Of a stretch of DNA of 40,641 nt, positions 25,441 to 34,159 are shown piece by piece. This DNA comes from Synergistaceae bacterium. GTDB taxonomy: Bacteria; Synergistota; Synergistia; Synergistales; Aminobacteriaceae. A program made the translations under genes and the position numbers. The notes under the pieces were generated by a model. The model saw only the letters and a program-made list of their open reading frames with translations, searched no databases and was not told the DNA's origin. Location of the stretch: contig JALHFZ010000007.1 of the NCBI GenBank assembly GCA_022837505.1, positions 1 to 40,641 on the forward strand. The letters are read 5' to 3'. Every line of letters starts with the position of its first letter. The first letter of the stretch is position 1.

Positions 25441-26982
25441 TCAGCCGACGATCCTTTCCATTTCGCCCAGCATCCGGTCGAGCTCCCGGAGGGCTTCAGG
25501 ATACCGGTCTCCCCGGCTGAGAAGCCCTGCGGTCCGGAAAAGGGATGCCCCCCGCTCCTCCATTCCGGAGGAAAGGGAGGGGGACAGCCGGGCGAAGCGC
25601 CTTTCAAGAAGGGAGAGCTCCTCCCCTCCCGTCCCGGCGTTCTCCCTCTCCCCGTCGACCTGAAGAAGGGGAAGGGAGATGGCTCCGGAGGGGCGGTCGA
25701 GCAGAACGGAGAGAAGTCCGGAGGAATCGACGGAAAAGGAGAGGGTGATCTCCTCCCCCCTCCGCCCCTCGGGGACATTCACCCGGGAGAGGATTTTCGC
25801 CCCCGGGCCGCCCCCCTGAAAAATTCTGAGGGGAAAGGCCCCCTGCCCGACCGCATGGAACTTCCTCTCAGCCCGGGCGGGGATGGGCCTTCCCTTTTCG
25901 AGGAGGATAACCTGCCTGCCCTCGGCGGAGTAGATCCCGAGGTTTGACGAGAGGACGTCGAGGAGAAGGCGCCCCTCCCCTCCCGAACCGCAGAGGGCGG
26001 CCCCCGCTGCCACGGCCTCGTCGGGAGAGAGGCTGAGGTGGCCTGGTCGGGCCACTCGCTCCTCCGTCAGCTTTCTGACCAGGGGAATGCGGCTGCTCCC
26101 GCCGATGAGCAGAAGCCGTGAGGGGCGCCACTCCCTCCAGAGGGAGCGGGTCCGGGAGAGGACATCCTCAAGGAGGGGGGCTATGAGGGCCTCGAATTCA
26201 CCCCGTGTGACAGTGGCGGAATTCCCCTTCAGCCCGGCGGGGGGGTGCCATTCGAAGGAATTGCACCCTGAGAGGGCGATCTTCACCTCTTCCGCCTCCC
26301 TGAGAAGGATCCTTTCCTCGGGGGTATTCTCGCCAAAAGGGAAGGGGTCGATTTTTCCGAGAAGAAGCTCCGCCAGAGCACAGTCGAGATCCCGCCCTCC
26401 GGGGAAGGTAAGGCCGTCGCTTTCGAGGACCTGCCATGCCCTCCCCTCCTGCTCCACCACGGCCAAGTCCACCGTTCCCGCCCCCCAGTCGAGGATGAGG
26501 GATCTTCCGGGATATCCGAAGGCAAGGGCGGCGGCCACGGGTTCGTTCACAATCCGGACCGACGAGAACCCCCCCTTGCGGGCGGCGGCGTCGAGGGCGG
26601 AACGGGCGGCAAAGGTGAAGGAGGATGGGACGGTCAGGACGCACCGGGAGAGGAGGGTGCCGAGGAAGACCTCTCCGTCCTCCCGGAGCATGGTCAGCAG
26701 GGGGACGAGGAGATCCTCCGCAGGGAGGGAGCGGGAGCCGCACCGGGCTCTCCAGGGAGAAGCGACCTTCCGCTTGATGTCCCACCAGGTGGACCGGGGA
26801 TTTCGTATCTCCTCCCGGGCCGCCTCCTCTCCGGCCCGCCAGCCGTCCTTCGACCAGCTCACCACTGAGGGGGTCTTGAACCCTCCCCACCGGTTGGGGA
26901 CGGGGAGAACGCCCCTGTCCTCAAGAAAGACCGCCGTCTGGGCGCACCGGGTCCCCAGGTCAATTCCGAGGGTGACGGTCAC
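25441..26982 (-). CDS. Short Hsp70-like (DnaK/HscA-type) chaperone
   Basis: 513 residues, about 90 shorter than DnaK. The nucleotide-binding domain is intact: LGIDLGTRCAQTAVF (phosphate 1, 5-19), K-R-K near 70, IVNEPVAAALAFGYPG (144-159), LILDWGAGTVDLAVV (phosphate 2, 162-176), LTFPGGRDLD (191-200) and LLLIGGSSRIPLV (adenosine, 290-302). The linker that is DVTPLSLGIE in DnaK is DVLSSNLGIYS here. The beta substrate domain is compact (about 350-440) and the helical lid is reduced to about 60 residues. The start is GTG, overlapping the mtaB stop by four bases. It is distinct from the full DnaK in the same operon and paired with its own J protein. ATPase activity is likely; the client is unknown. 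Confidence 0.82.
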   Translation of the reverse strand: MTVTLGIDLGTRCAQTAVFLEDRGVLPVPNRWGGFKTPSVVSWSKDGWRAGEEAAREEIRNPRSTWWDIKRKVASPWRARCGSRSLPAEDLLVPLLTMLREDGEVFLGTLLSRCVLTVPSSFTFAARSALDAAARKGGFSSVRIVNEPVAAALAFGYPGRSLILDWGAGTVDLAVVEQEGRAWQVLESDGLTFPGGRDLDCALAELLLGKIDPFPFGENTPEERILLREAEEVKIALSGCNSFEWHPPAGLKGNSATVTRGEFEALIAPLLEDVLSRTRSLWREWRPSRLLLIGGSSRIPLVRKLTEERVARPGHLSLSPDEAVAAGAALCGSGGEGRLLLDVLSSNLGIYSAEGRQVILLEKGRPIPARAERKFHAVGQGAFPLRIFQGGGPGAKILSRVNVPEGRRGEEITLSFSVDSSGLLSVLLDRPSGAISLPLLQVDGERENAGTGGEELSLLERRFARLSPSLSSGMEERGASLFRTAGLLSRGDRYPEALRELDRMLGEMERIVG

Positions 26983-28307
26983 GGCACAACCCTCCCCTTA
27001 AGGCAGTCCGTTCCGATTCCGGAGATGGCCACAGGGTGCTCCTCTCCGGGAAGAGCCTTTCCCCGGCAGGATACCCTGAGGTACTCGGGGGTCAGCCCGG
27101 AAAGGCAGCTCCCCTTTCCCTCCTCCATCAAAACTGGAACAGTCCTTCCGATCCATCTCCTCTGATACTCCTCCAGAAGCTCCCTGCCGAGGGCAAGAGC
27201 CCGATGGGTCCGCTCGGCGAGGACGTCCGGCGGGACGGGGAAGGGGAGGGAAAATGCCGCCGTCCCCTCCCGGGGGGAGAAGGGAAAGACGTGGATTTTT
27301 CCGAAGGCGCACTCCCTCGCGAGGGCCAGGGAGTCGGAGAAGGCGGCCTCGTCCTCTCCGGGAAACCCCACGAGGAGGTCGGTGCTGATGTGGACATCGG
27401 GCCCCAGGGCGGAACGGACTCTGCCCGCCAGGGCCAGATACTCCTCCGGAGTATACCCCCGGTGCATGCGGTCGAGGATCTCCCGGCTGCCGCTCTGAAG
27501 GGGGAGGTGGAGATGGGGGCAGAACTGGGGGATCGAACTGAGGGTTTCGAGCAGCTCGTCGTCAAGGGCAAAGGGTTCGATGGAGCCGAAGCGGATGCGG
27601 CGGATCCCTTCCACTGCTGAGATCCTCCGGAGAAGTTCTCCGAGGGAAAGGGGAGCATACCGCCCGTAGAGGCCGATATGGATTCCCGTGAGGACCACTT
27701 CAGGGCAGCCGGAGGCGGCGATGCTCCGGATCTCCCGAAGGGTGTCCTCGGGATCGCGGCTCACGGGGAAGCCCCGGGAGGCGGGGATAGTGCAGTAGGT
27801 GCAGAAATGGTTGCATCCGTCCTGAATTTTGACGAAGGCCCGGGTATGGAGCAGGGGCTTTGAAAGAAAAAGGGGATCCCATTTCCGGGAGACGCTCACG
27901 TCCTCCCGGTATACCTGGAGAGAGTCATTTTTTTCCGCCAGTGCACCGGCAAGGAGGGCGGGGAGCTCCCCCTTCCGGCGGTTCCCCACAAGGAGGGAAA
28001 TTCCGAGGGACCGGGCCTCCCCTTCGGATATATGCTGGGCCCAGCAGCCGCATGCGGCGAGCAGGGCCTCCGGGGAGGCTCTCCGGACCTTTCTGAGGGC
28101 CTGTCTGCATTTTCTGTCCGCCCCGGCGGTCACCGTGCAGCTCACAAGGATGGCTCCGTCGCATTCGGGGGAATCCACGATGCGGGCTCCGGCTTCCGTC
28201 ACAGCGGAGGCCAGGGCCTCCGCCTCGTACTGGTTGGATCTGCACCCGAGGGAGCATATCCAGATTCTTTTACCCCTGAGGCCGCTCAGATCGGAATTCA
28301 ACGGCAA
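26979..28307 (-). CDS. mtaB: tRNA threonylcarbamoyladenosine methylthiotransferase MtaB
   Basis: Radical-SAM enzyme that adds a methylthio group to t6A37 in tRNA. About 440 residues. The N-terminal UPF0004 domain has three cluster cysteines (ICSLGCRSNQYEAE, LVSCTVTAGAD, AACGCWAQ). The radical SAM motif is C-x3-C-x2-C in DGCNHFCTYCTIP. A C-terminal TRAM-like region follows (WIGRTVPVLMEEG). The CSLGCR sequence and overall pattern favour MtaB over MiaB/RimO. No ATG is near the N-terminus; the TTG at 28307, or one two codons later, would start it inside the end of prmA, so the start is uncertain. Followed by the Hsp70-like gene with a 4-base overlap. Confidence 0.9.
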   Translation of the reverse strand: MPLNSDLSGLRGKRIWICSLGCRSNQYEAEALASAVTEAGARIVDSPECDGAILVSCTVTAGADRKCRQALRKVRRASPEALLAACGCWAQHISEGEARSLGISLLVGNRRKGELPALLAGALAEKNDSLQVYREDVSVSRKWDPLFLSKPLLHTRAFVKIQDGCNHFCTYCTIPASRGFPVSRDPEDTLREIRSIAASGCPEVVLTGIHIGLYGRYAPLSLGELLRRISAVEGIRRIRFGSIEPFALDDELLETLSSIPQFCPHLHLPLQSGSREILDRMHRGYTPEEYLALAGRVRSALGPDVHISTDLLVGFPGEDEAAFSDSLALARECAFGKIHVFPFSPREGTAAFSLPFPVPPDVLAERTHRALALGRELLEEYQRRWIGRTVPVLMEEGKGSCLSGLTPEYLRVSCRGKALPGEEHPVAISGIGTDCLKGRVVP

Positions 28308-29157
28308 CGCCCCACCATTCGTTCATGGAGATCTCGTCCACAGGGTAAAGCCCCCGGGCTTCGAGGGCCTCGAGAAAGCGGGTCCGCTCCTTGAGAAGAA
28401 GCCCTGAGAAGACTGCCCGGCCCCCCTCCTTCAGCGCTCCGGGGACGGCGGGAAGCATCTCGAGAAGGGGTTCAATGATGATATTGGCCGTGAGGAAGTC
28501 CACCGGGGCATCCATCCCCTCAAGGAGGTTTCCCTCCACGGGGACGACCTGCCCGGCGTCGATGGCATTGAGGCCGAGGTTGAAACGCACCTCGGTGAGT
28601 ACCGCCGGGTCGAGGTCCCGGGCCAGAACCCGCCCCGCCCCGAGCTTCACCGCACAGATGGCGAGAATCCCCGACCCCGTTCCGATGTCCGCCCCCTCGA
28701 GGCCGGCGAGCTTCATTCTTTCGAGAAGGACGAGGACAATCTGGGTGCTTTCATGATACCCCGTTCCGAAGGCCGAACCGGGGTAGATATACAGGGGCAT
28801 CCGCCCTTCCGGCTCGGAGCCCCGGTGCCACGGGGCGAGGACCACGAGCTTCTCCCCCACGGGGAGGGGGGGGAAGGCCTCTTTCCAGTCGGTATGCCAT
28901 GCCTTGTTCTCGATTTTTCCCATATCGGCGATTTTGACCTCCGGCCAGGGGGTGAGGGCCTCTCCAAGGCGCTCGACCCAGTAGCCGAGATCCTGGGAGC
29001 TGCGGTAATAGGCCCTCAGGCGCACGGCAGGCTCAACGCCGCTCTCCTCAGAACCGATGCTCCCGGACATATCCGCAAGGGAGGCGAGGACATCCTCGCT
29101 TCCCGCCCCTCCTTCCAGAGTGACGTACCACCAGAAACTTTCCGCTGAATTCGTCAT
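28270..29157 (-). CDS. prmA: Ribosomal protein L11 methyltransferase
   Basis: Methylates ribosomal protein L11 with S-adenosylmethionine. 295 residues from the ATG at 29157, with GGAGGG 7 bases upstream; an ATG at 29199 is too close to its GGGAGG. The N-terminal substrate domain (1-~110) is followed by the methyltransferase fold. This has motif I GADIGTGSGILAICAVKLGA and the D-x-D-P/V after LARDLDP, then FLTANIIIEPLLEM with the N-I-I-x-x-P-L of PrmA. Third after dnaK/dnaJ, the common place for prmA. I see no strong promoter in the 150-base gap after dnaJ. Confidence 0.92.
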   Translation of the reverse strand: MTNSAESFWWYVTLEGGAGSEDVLASLADMSGSIGSEESGVEPAVRLRAYYRSSQDLGYWVERLGEALTPWPEVKIADMGKIENKAWHTDWKEAFPPLPVGEKLVVLAPWHRGSEPEGRMPLYIYPGSAFGTGYHESTQIVLVLLERMKLAGLEGADIGTGSGILAICAVKLGAGRVLARDLDPAVLTEVRFNLGLNAIDAGQVVPVEGNLLEGMDAPVDFLTANIIIEPLLEMLPAVPGALKEGGRAVFSGLLLKERTRFLEALEARGLYPVDEISMNEWWGVAVEFRSERPQG

Positions 29158-29307
29158 TGGGGATCCCTCCGGGAATAGAAAGTGAGGGAGGCTGTTCATT
29201 GCCTCCCTTCAACAGAAAGAGTGTACCAGATGAAGAGCAGTTTTTACAGGGGAAGTGCGGAAGAGAGCCGGGGGGGCGAGTTCAGCCGGCGGGGTGAAAA
29301 ATTTGCC

Positions 29308-30453
29308 TCAGGAATCGAAAAGGTTGCGGAAGAACTTGCTGAAGACGCCGGAGCTTTCGACCTCCACGTTCATCTCCCTTGCCAGCTCCTCAAGGAGGGC
29401 CCGCTGTCTGTCCGTGAGCTTCGCCGGGATATCGACGGTGACGTGAACGTGCAGGTCCCCCTTCCCCCGGGGACCCCGGAGGCGGGTAATTCCTCTGCCC
29501 CGGAGGGTAAAGACCTTTCCGGGCTGGGTGCCCGCAGGGATGGTCAGGGATTCCCTCTCTCCCTCCAGGGTCGGCACGGTGACGGTGCTTCCGAGGGCCG
29601 CCTGGGGGAAGGTGATGGTCAGCCGGGTGTGAAGATCCCCTCCGTCCCGTTCGAAATCGGGATGGTCCGCCACGGAGACCGCGAGGAAGAGATCTCCGGG
29701 AGATCCGCCGTTGGTCCCCGGCTCCCCTTCGCCCGAGATGCGCAGCCGCGTTCCCGTATCCACTCCGGCGGGGATTCTGACCTCCACGGTCCGTTTCTTT
29801 CTTGTCCTCCCCTGGCCATTGCAGTCGGGGCACTTCTCCTTCACGACTTTCCCCGCCCCTCCGCACTTCGGGCAGGGGTTGACCGAGACGAACTGACCGA
29901 AGGGGGTCCGCTGCTGGGTCTCCACCTGCCCCCGGCCGCCGCACTGGTCGCAGACTTCAGGGGACGTCCCCGCCCGTGCCCCGGAGCCGCCGCAGGTTTC
30001 ACAGGGTTCCCACCGGGGGACCTGGAACTCCCGGGTTATTCCCGTGGCGGCCTCGAGCAGGGTGATCCGGACTTCCATCTCGAGGTCGCTCCCCCGGCGG
30101 GGGGCGTTGGGGTCCGCCCGCCGGCGTCCCCCCATGCCCCCGCCGAAGACGCTGTCGAAAATATCTCCGAAGATGTCTCCCATGCCGTTGAAGCCCTCGA
30201 AGGGGCTTCCTCCTCCGGCGTCTCCCACGGTGCCGAACTGGTCGTACTGGGCCCTCTTCGACGAATCGCTCAGTACCTCGTAGGCCTGGCTGACCTTCTT
30301 GAAATGCTCCTCGGCCTCCCGGTTTCCCGGGTTGGCATCGGGGTGATACTTTCTCACCAGCCGCCTGTAGGCTTTTTTTATCTCAGGCGCGGAAGCGTCC
30401 CGGGGCACCTCCAGTATCTGGTACAGGTCTTCGGTCTCTCTCCGGCCATACAC
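29308..30453 (-). CDS. dnaJ: Chaperone DnaJ (type A Hsp40)
   Basis: 381 residues. J domain (about 8-70) with YHPDANPG, a Gly/Phe-rich stretch (GGGSPFEGFNGMGDIFGD) and four zinc repeats: CETCGGSG, CDQCGGRG, CPKCGGAG and CPDCNGQG. The C-terminal peptide-binding domains follow, through GKVFTLRGRGITRLRG. Full type A architecture, cofactor of DnaK. Lies 12 bases after dnaK. Confidence 0.97.
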   Translation of the reverse strand: MYGRRETEDLYQILEVPRDASAPEIKKAYRRLVRKYHPDANPGNREAEEHFKKVSQAYEVLSDSSKRAQYDQFGTVGDAGGGSPFEGFNGMGDIFGDIFDSVFGGGMGGRRRADPNAPRRGSDLEMEVRITLLEAATGITREFQVPRWEPCETCGGSGARAGTSPEVCDQCGGRGQVETQQRTPFGQFVSVNPCPKCGGAGKVVKEKCPDCNGQGRTRKKRTVEVRIPAGVDTGTRLRISGEGEPGTNGGSPGDLFLAVSVADHPDFERDGGDLHTRLTITFPQAALGSTVTVPTLEGERESLTIPAGTQPGKVFTLRGRGITRLRGPRGKGDLHVHVTVDIPAKLTDRQRALLEELAREMNVEVESSGVFSKFFRNLFDS

Positions 30454-30465
30454 CCTTCGTTCCTC

Positions 30466-32283
30466 CTAGGCCTGTTCGGAGTCGGTGAATTCGGCGTCCA
30501 CAGTCTCCTCCGAGGGGCCGCCGGAAGGGGCGGAAGGTTCGCTCTGCTGCCCCTCGGCCTGGGAGTACAGGCGGGTGGAGAAGGCCTGGATCTTCTTCTC
30601 AAGGGCCTCCCGGGCGCTGCGGATTTCTTTGAGGTCCTCCCCGGCCATACGGCTTCGGAGGTCTTCGAGGGCGGAGGTGATGGCCGACTTCTCCTCCTCG
30701 GTCATCTTATCTCCGTTATCGGCGAGAAGGCGCTCCGCTCCGTAGGCGGCGCTGTCCGCCTCGTTCTTCGTCTCGGCGGTCTCCCGCTTCTTTGCGTCCT
30801 CCTCCTCGAAGGATTCGGCGTCCGTCTTCATCCGCTCGATATCCTCCTTCGAGAGGTTGGAGGAATGGATCGAGATATTCTGGGCCTTCCCTGTCCCCTT
30901 GTCCTTCGCCACCACGTTGAGGATGCCGTTCACGTCCATGTTGAAGGTCACCTCGATCTGGGGAACCCCCCGGGGAGCGGAGGGGATGCCGTCGAGGATG
31001 AATTTGCCCAGCTTCACATTGTCCGCCGCCATGGCCCGCTCCCCCTGAAGGACGGAGATCTCCACCTGGGTCTGGCTGTTCGCGGCAGTAGTGAACACCT
31101 GGCTGCGGGAGACGGGGATCGCCGTGTTTTTCTCGATGATCTTTGTGAACACCCCACCCAGGGTCTCAAGGCCGAGGGAGAGGGGCGTGACGTCCACGAG
31201 GACGATATTCTTGTGATCTCCACCGAGGATGGCCCCCTGGATGGCCGCGCCGGCGGCCACGCATTCGTCGGGGTTGATCCCCTTGGTGGGGTCCTTTCCG
31301 AGGATCTCCTTTATTTTTTTCTGAACGATGGGCATCCTCGTGGAGCCTCCCACGAGGAGGACCTTATCGATCTCCTCCACCCGAAGGCCCGAGTCGGCGA
31401 TGGCCTGCCGGGCGGGCTTCACTGTCCGTTCGAGCAGATCGTTCGTCATCTCCTCAAAACGCGCCCGGGAGAGGTTTATCTCGAGATGCTTCGGCCCCGA
31501 GGCGTTGGCGGTGATGAAGGGGAGGGAGATGGTGGTCTCGGGCATGGAGGAGAGCTCCACCTTTGCCTTCTCCGCGGCCTCCCGGAGGCGCTGAACGGCC
31601 ATGCGGTCGTTCCTGAGGTCGATCCCCTCGTTCTTTTTGAATTCCGTGATGATCCAGTCAACGATGCGCATATCCCAGTCGTCCCCTCCGAGGCGGTTGT
31701 CCCCCGCCGTGGCGAGCACCTCAAAGACCCCCTCCCCCACGTCGAGGATGGAGACGTCGAAGGTCCCCCCTCCGAGGTCGAAGACGAAAATCTTGTGCTC
31801 TCCCTCTTTGTTCTCGCCGTAGGCCAGGGATGCTGCCGTGGGTTCGTTGATGATCCGGAGGACCTCAAGGCCTGCGATGGAGCCCGCATCCTTGGTGGCC
31901 TGCCGCTGGGCATCGGTGAAATAGGCCGGGACGGTGATGACCGCCTGGGTCACCGGCTCTCCGAGGTAATCCTCGGCGTCCCTCTTCAGCTTCTGGAGGA
32001 TCATGGAGGAGATCTCCTGGGGGGTGTATTTCTTCCCGTCGATCTCGATTTTGCGGTTCGACCCCATGTCCCGCTTCACGGAAAGGATGGTGCGGTCGCT
32101 GTTGACGATGGACTGGCGCTTCGCGAGCATCCCCACGAGGCGCTCCCCCTCCCGGGTAAAGGCCACGACGGACGGGGTTGTCCTGCTCCCTTCAGCGTTG
32201 GGGATGATGGTGGTGACGTCCCCCTCCTGAACGGAGATACAGCTGTTCGTTGTTCCCAGATCAATTCCTACTACTTTTGACAT
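30466..32283 (-). CDS. dnaK: Chaperone DnaK (Hsp70)
   Basis: 605 residues from the ATG at 32283, preceded by GAGGTGAG. Signatures: VVGIDLGTTNSCISV, IFVFDLGGGTFDVSILDVG and VLLVGGSTRMPIVQKKI. The linker is DVTPLSLGLETLGG and a full beta substrate domain and helical lid follow. The C-terminus has an acidic tail (DAEFTDSEQA) rather than the exact EEVD-like end. Normal housekeeping Hsp70, CIRCE-controlled, and the reference for comparison with the short Hsp70-like protein downstream. Confidence 0.98.
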   Translation of the reverse strand: MSKVVGIDLGTTNSCISVQEGDVTTIIPNAEGSRTTPSVVAFTREGERLVGMLAKRQSIVNSDRTILSVKRDMGSNRKIEIDGKKYTPQEISSMILQKLKRDAEDYLGEPVTQAVITVPAYFTDAQRQATKDAGSIAGLEVLRIINEPTAASLAYGENKEGEHKIFVFDLGGGTFDVSILDVGEGVFEVLATAGDNRLGGDDWDMRIVDWIITEFKKNEGIDLRNDRMAVQRLREAAEKAKVELSSMPETTISLPFITANASGPKHLEINLSRARFEEMTNDLLERTVKPARQAIADSGLRVEEIDKVLLVGGSTRMPIVQKKIKEILGKDPTKGINPDECVAAGAAIQGAILGGDHKNIVLVDVTPLSLGLETLGGVFTKIIEKNTAIPVSRSQVFTTAANSQTQVEISVLQGERAMAADNVKLGKFILDGIPSAPRGVPQIEVTFNMDVNGILNVVAKDKGTGKAQNISIHSSNLSKEDIERMKTDAESFEEEDAKKRETAETKNEADSAAYGAERLLADNGDKMTEEEKSAITSALEDLRSRMAGEDLKEIRSAREALEKKIQAFSTRLYSQAEGQQSEPSAPSGGPSEETVDAEFTDSEQA

Positions 32284-32317
32284 AATCTCACCTCGTAATG
32301 GATTGGACGCACAGAAA

Positions 32318-32950
32318 TCAGGGCTGGTTCCCCGTATTCTCACTGAAAGAAGCTACTTTTACCTTCGCCGGGCGCAGGACCCTCTCGTCCGTGCGGTAGC
32401 CCGGCAGGATCTCCTCCACGATGATGCCGTTCATGGAGGGGTCGTCCGAGGGGACCGTGGCGACGGCCTCGTGGACCTCCGGAGAGAAGGGAACGCCCAC
32501 GGTGGGGATGGGGTCCACCCCCTGGTCCTGGATCACCGACAGAAACTGCCGGCGCACCATGGAAACCCCCTGGAGAATGCTTTTGGCATCTGCATCCGGC
32601 GGAACGGCCAGAGCCCGATCAAGGTTATCGAGGACCGGAAGAAAGTCAAGGGTCTTCTCCTCTCCGGCCATGGCCCGCTCCCGCTGGCGGTCCCGCTCAA
32701 CCCTCTTGCGGTAGTTGAAAAAATCCGCCCGGGCGAGGGCCAGGGCATTGGCCATCTCCTTCAACTCCACCTCGAGAGCTCCGAGGGAATCGAGAAGCTC
32801 CTGCCGGGTCGGAGAGGGCTCCTCTTCGGGAGTGAGGATCTCCTCAGGGGGTATCCCCCCGGGCTGAAGGTCCGGGGAGGGATCTTCCCGGGGAACAGCG
32901 CACTCCGGGCGTTTTTTTCCGGAGGAAGGATCGTGATGTTTTCTGGTCAT
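32318..32950 (-). CDS. grpE: Nucleotide-exchange factor GrpE
   Basis: 210 residues from the ATG at 32950 (AAAGGAG 8 bases upstream). A GTG at 32980 overlaps the hrcA stop but lacks a ribosome site. The first ~60 residues are a charged, probably disordered tail, followed by a long coiled-coil helix (LLDSLGALEVELKEMANALALA) with DFFNYRKRVERDRQRER. The beta domain contains VPFSPEVHEAVATVPS and ILPGYRTDERVLRPAKVKVA. Exchanges ADP on DnaK. Confidence 0.95.
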   Translation of the reverse strand: MTRKHHDPSSGKKRPECAVPREDPSPDLQPGGIPPEEILTPEEEPSPTRQELLDSLGALEVELKEMANALALARADFFNYRKRVERDRQRERAMAGEEKTLDFLPVLDNLDRALAVPPDADAKSILQGVSMVRRQFLSVIQDQGVDPIPTVGVPFSPEVHEAVATVPSDDPSMNGIIVEEILPGYRTDERVLRPAKVKVASFSENTGNQP

Positions 32951-32976
32951 GACAGGGTCTCCTTTTTCGGAATTTT

Positions 32977-33993
32977 TCACTGAACGAGGGAATCGTTCAG
33001 GTTCTCGGCTATGGCCTCGAGAATGGCGATCGATTTTTCATAGTCCATCCGCTGGGGTCCGATGAGGCCAAGGACCGTCCGGCGGCCGTACCCCGCCGAG
33101 GGGACAAGGACGAGGGAGCAGTCCTTCATCTCCTCCTCGGTATTTTCGTCTCCGATGGTCACGGAGACCCCCTGATTGATGCTGTACCGCTCCACCATAT
33201 CGGCTATGGAGTTCTCCTGTTCGAGGAGGGAGAGCACGGCCTGAATCTTGCCGATATCCTGAAAATCGGGGAGGTTCAGGATGTGCTGGGCACCGCCGAC
33301 GAAAAGGCGGGAGGTTTTATGGTTCAGCAGAAGGTCGATCTGCACCACCGCTTCCCGGCAGGTATCCCATACATCTTCGAGCCCCGAAAGGACATAGGTC
33401 GCAAGGGCTCCCCTCACCTGGCTCCAGGGGCGTCCGCAGGCCACGGTGGAGATCTTCCGGGCGATGTCGTCGAGGACATCCTGGGACAGGTCGCAGGGAA
33501 GCTGGATATTCGTATGATGGACGAGTCCCGCATCGAGGACTACCAGAAGAAGGACGGCACTCCCCCCCAGACGGACGAAATTTATCCGCTGGATCTCCAC
33601 CTCGTCCAGGGCGGAAAGGGCCGCCATCCCCACGCAGTTCGTGGCCTTTCCCAGAAGCTCGGATACATAGGAGAGGATGGACTCCACCCCCACCTTGCGC
33701 TCCCGGATGTCCTTCGCCCACTGCTCCGTCTCGGCGGGGGCCGTCCTCCGCCGCTGCATTATGGAATCCACGTAGAGCCGGTAGGCCTTCGAGGTGGGAA
33801 GGCGCCCTGCGGAGGTGTGGGGCTGATAGAAATAGCCCATCTCCTCAAGGTCGGCCATTTCATTTCGAATCGTGGCAGCGCTGCTGCCCCGAAGATATTT
33901 TTTCGATATAGTCCTCGATCCGGCGGGTTCTCCCGTCTGAATGTATTCGTAGACCACGGAGAGCACGATTTCAAGCTGCCGCTCTGTCAGCAT
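32977..33993 (-). CDS. hrcA: Heat-inducible transcription repressor HrcA
   Basis: 338 residues from the ATG at 33993 with AAGGGGGAG upstream. Longer open frames reach back into the CIRCE operator and cannot be the real start. N-terminal winged helix (LTERQLEIVLSVVYEYIQTGEPAGS, YLRGSSAATIRNEMADLEEMGY), then the GAF-like dimer domain with YLPHTSAGR-type QPHTSAGRLPTSKAYRLYVD. Binds CIRCE and is itself chaperone-dependent, so it autoregulates the whole operon. Confidence 0.97.
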   Translation of the reverse strand: MLTERQLEIVLSVVYEYIQTGEPAGSRTISKKYLRGSSAATIRNEMADLEEMGYFYQPHTSAGRLPTSKAYRLYVDSIMQRRRTAPAETEQWAKDIRERKVGVESILSYVSELLGKATNCVGMAALSALDEVEIQRINFVRLGGSAVLLLVVLDAGLVHHTNIQLPCDLSQDVLDDIARKISTVACGRPWSQVRGALATYVLSGLEDVWDTCREAVVQIDLLLNHKTSRLFVGGAQHILNLPDFQDIGKIQAVLSLLEQENSIADMVERYSINQGVSVTIGDENTEEEMKDCSLVLVPSAGYGRRTVLGLIGPQRMDYEKSIAILEAIAENLNDSLVQ

Positions 33994-34015
33994 GGAACTC
34001 CCCCTTTCAAGGGCG

Positions 34016-34042
34016 TTAGCACTCTCCTCTAATGAGTGCCAA
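34016..34042 (-). promoter_or_regulatory. CIRCE operator
   Basis: Plus-strand TTAGCACTC-N9-GAGTGCCAA; the consensus is TTAGCACTC-N9-GAGTGCTAA, so one base differs. It lies between the hrcA promoter and the hrcA start, as expected for the HrcA repressor site. Confidence 0.95.
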
Positions 34043-34061
34043 CACATTCCTTACGACAGGT

Positions 34062-34090
34062 AGAGTAACAATCCGTGGTATTATTGTCAA
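34062..34090 (-). promoter_or_regulatory. sigma70-type promoter of the hrcA heat-shock operon
   Basis: Consensus TTGACA (34090-34085), a 17-base spacer and TACTCT (34067-34062) on the minus strand; CIRCE begins about 20 bases downstream. Good match for a vegetative promoter repressed by HrcA. Confidence 0.75.
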
Positions 34091-34113
34091 GACTGGTCAG
34101 ACTGATTTACTAT
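34084..34113 (+). promoter_or_regulatory. Candidate divergent promoter for the histidine phosphatase-folP-folK unit
   Basis: Plus-strand TTGTCA (34084-34089), an 18-base spacer and TACTAT (34108-34113), 46 bases before the start of the phosphatase. Its -35 box occupies the same bases as the -35 of the hrcA promoter, read on the other strand. Confidence 0.5.
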
Positions 34114-34159
34114 CCTTCGGTGAACTTATACGGAAGAAACGAATTCAAGGAGGATCTCC

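Noticed and set aside
29158..29307. Internal promoter before prmA
   Set aside because: A TACACT string is present, but no -35 hexamer supports it.
29182..32280. A 1032-codon open frame on the plus strand opposite dnaK and dnaJ
   Set aside because: It is an antisense shadow produced by high-GC codon use; dnaJ and dnaK on the other strand are unmistakable and the product resembles no family.
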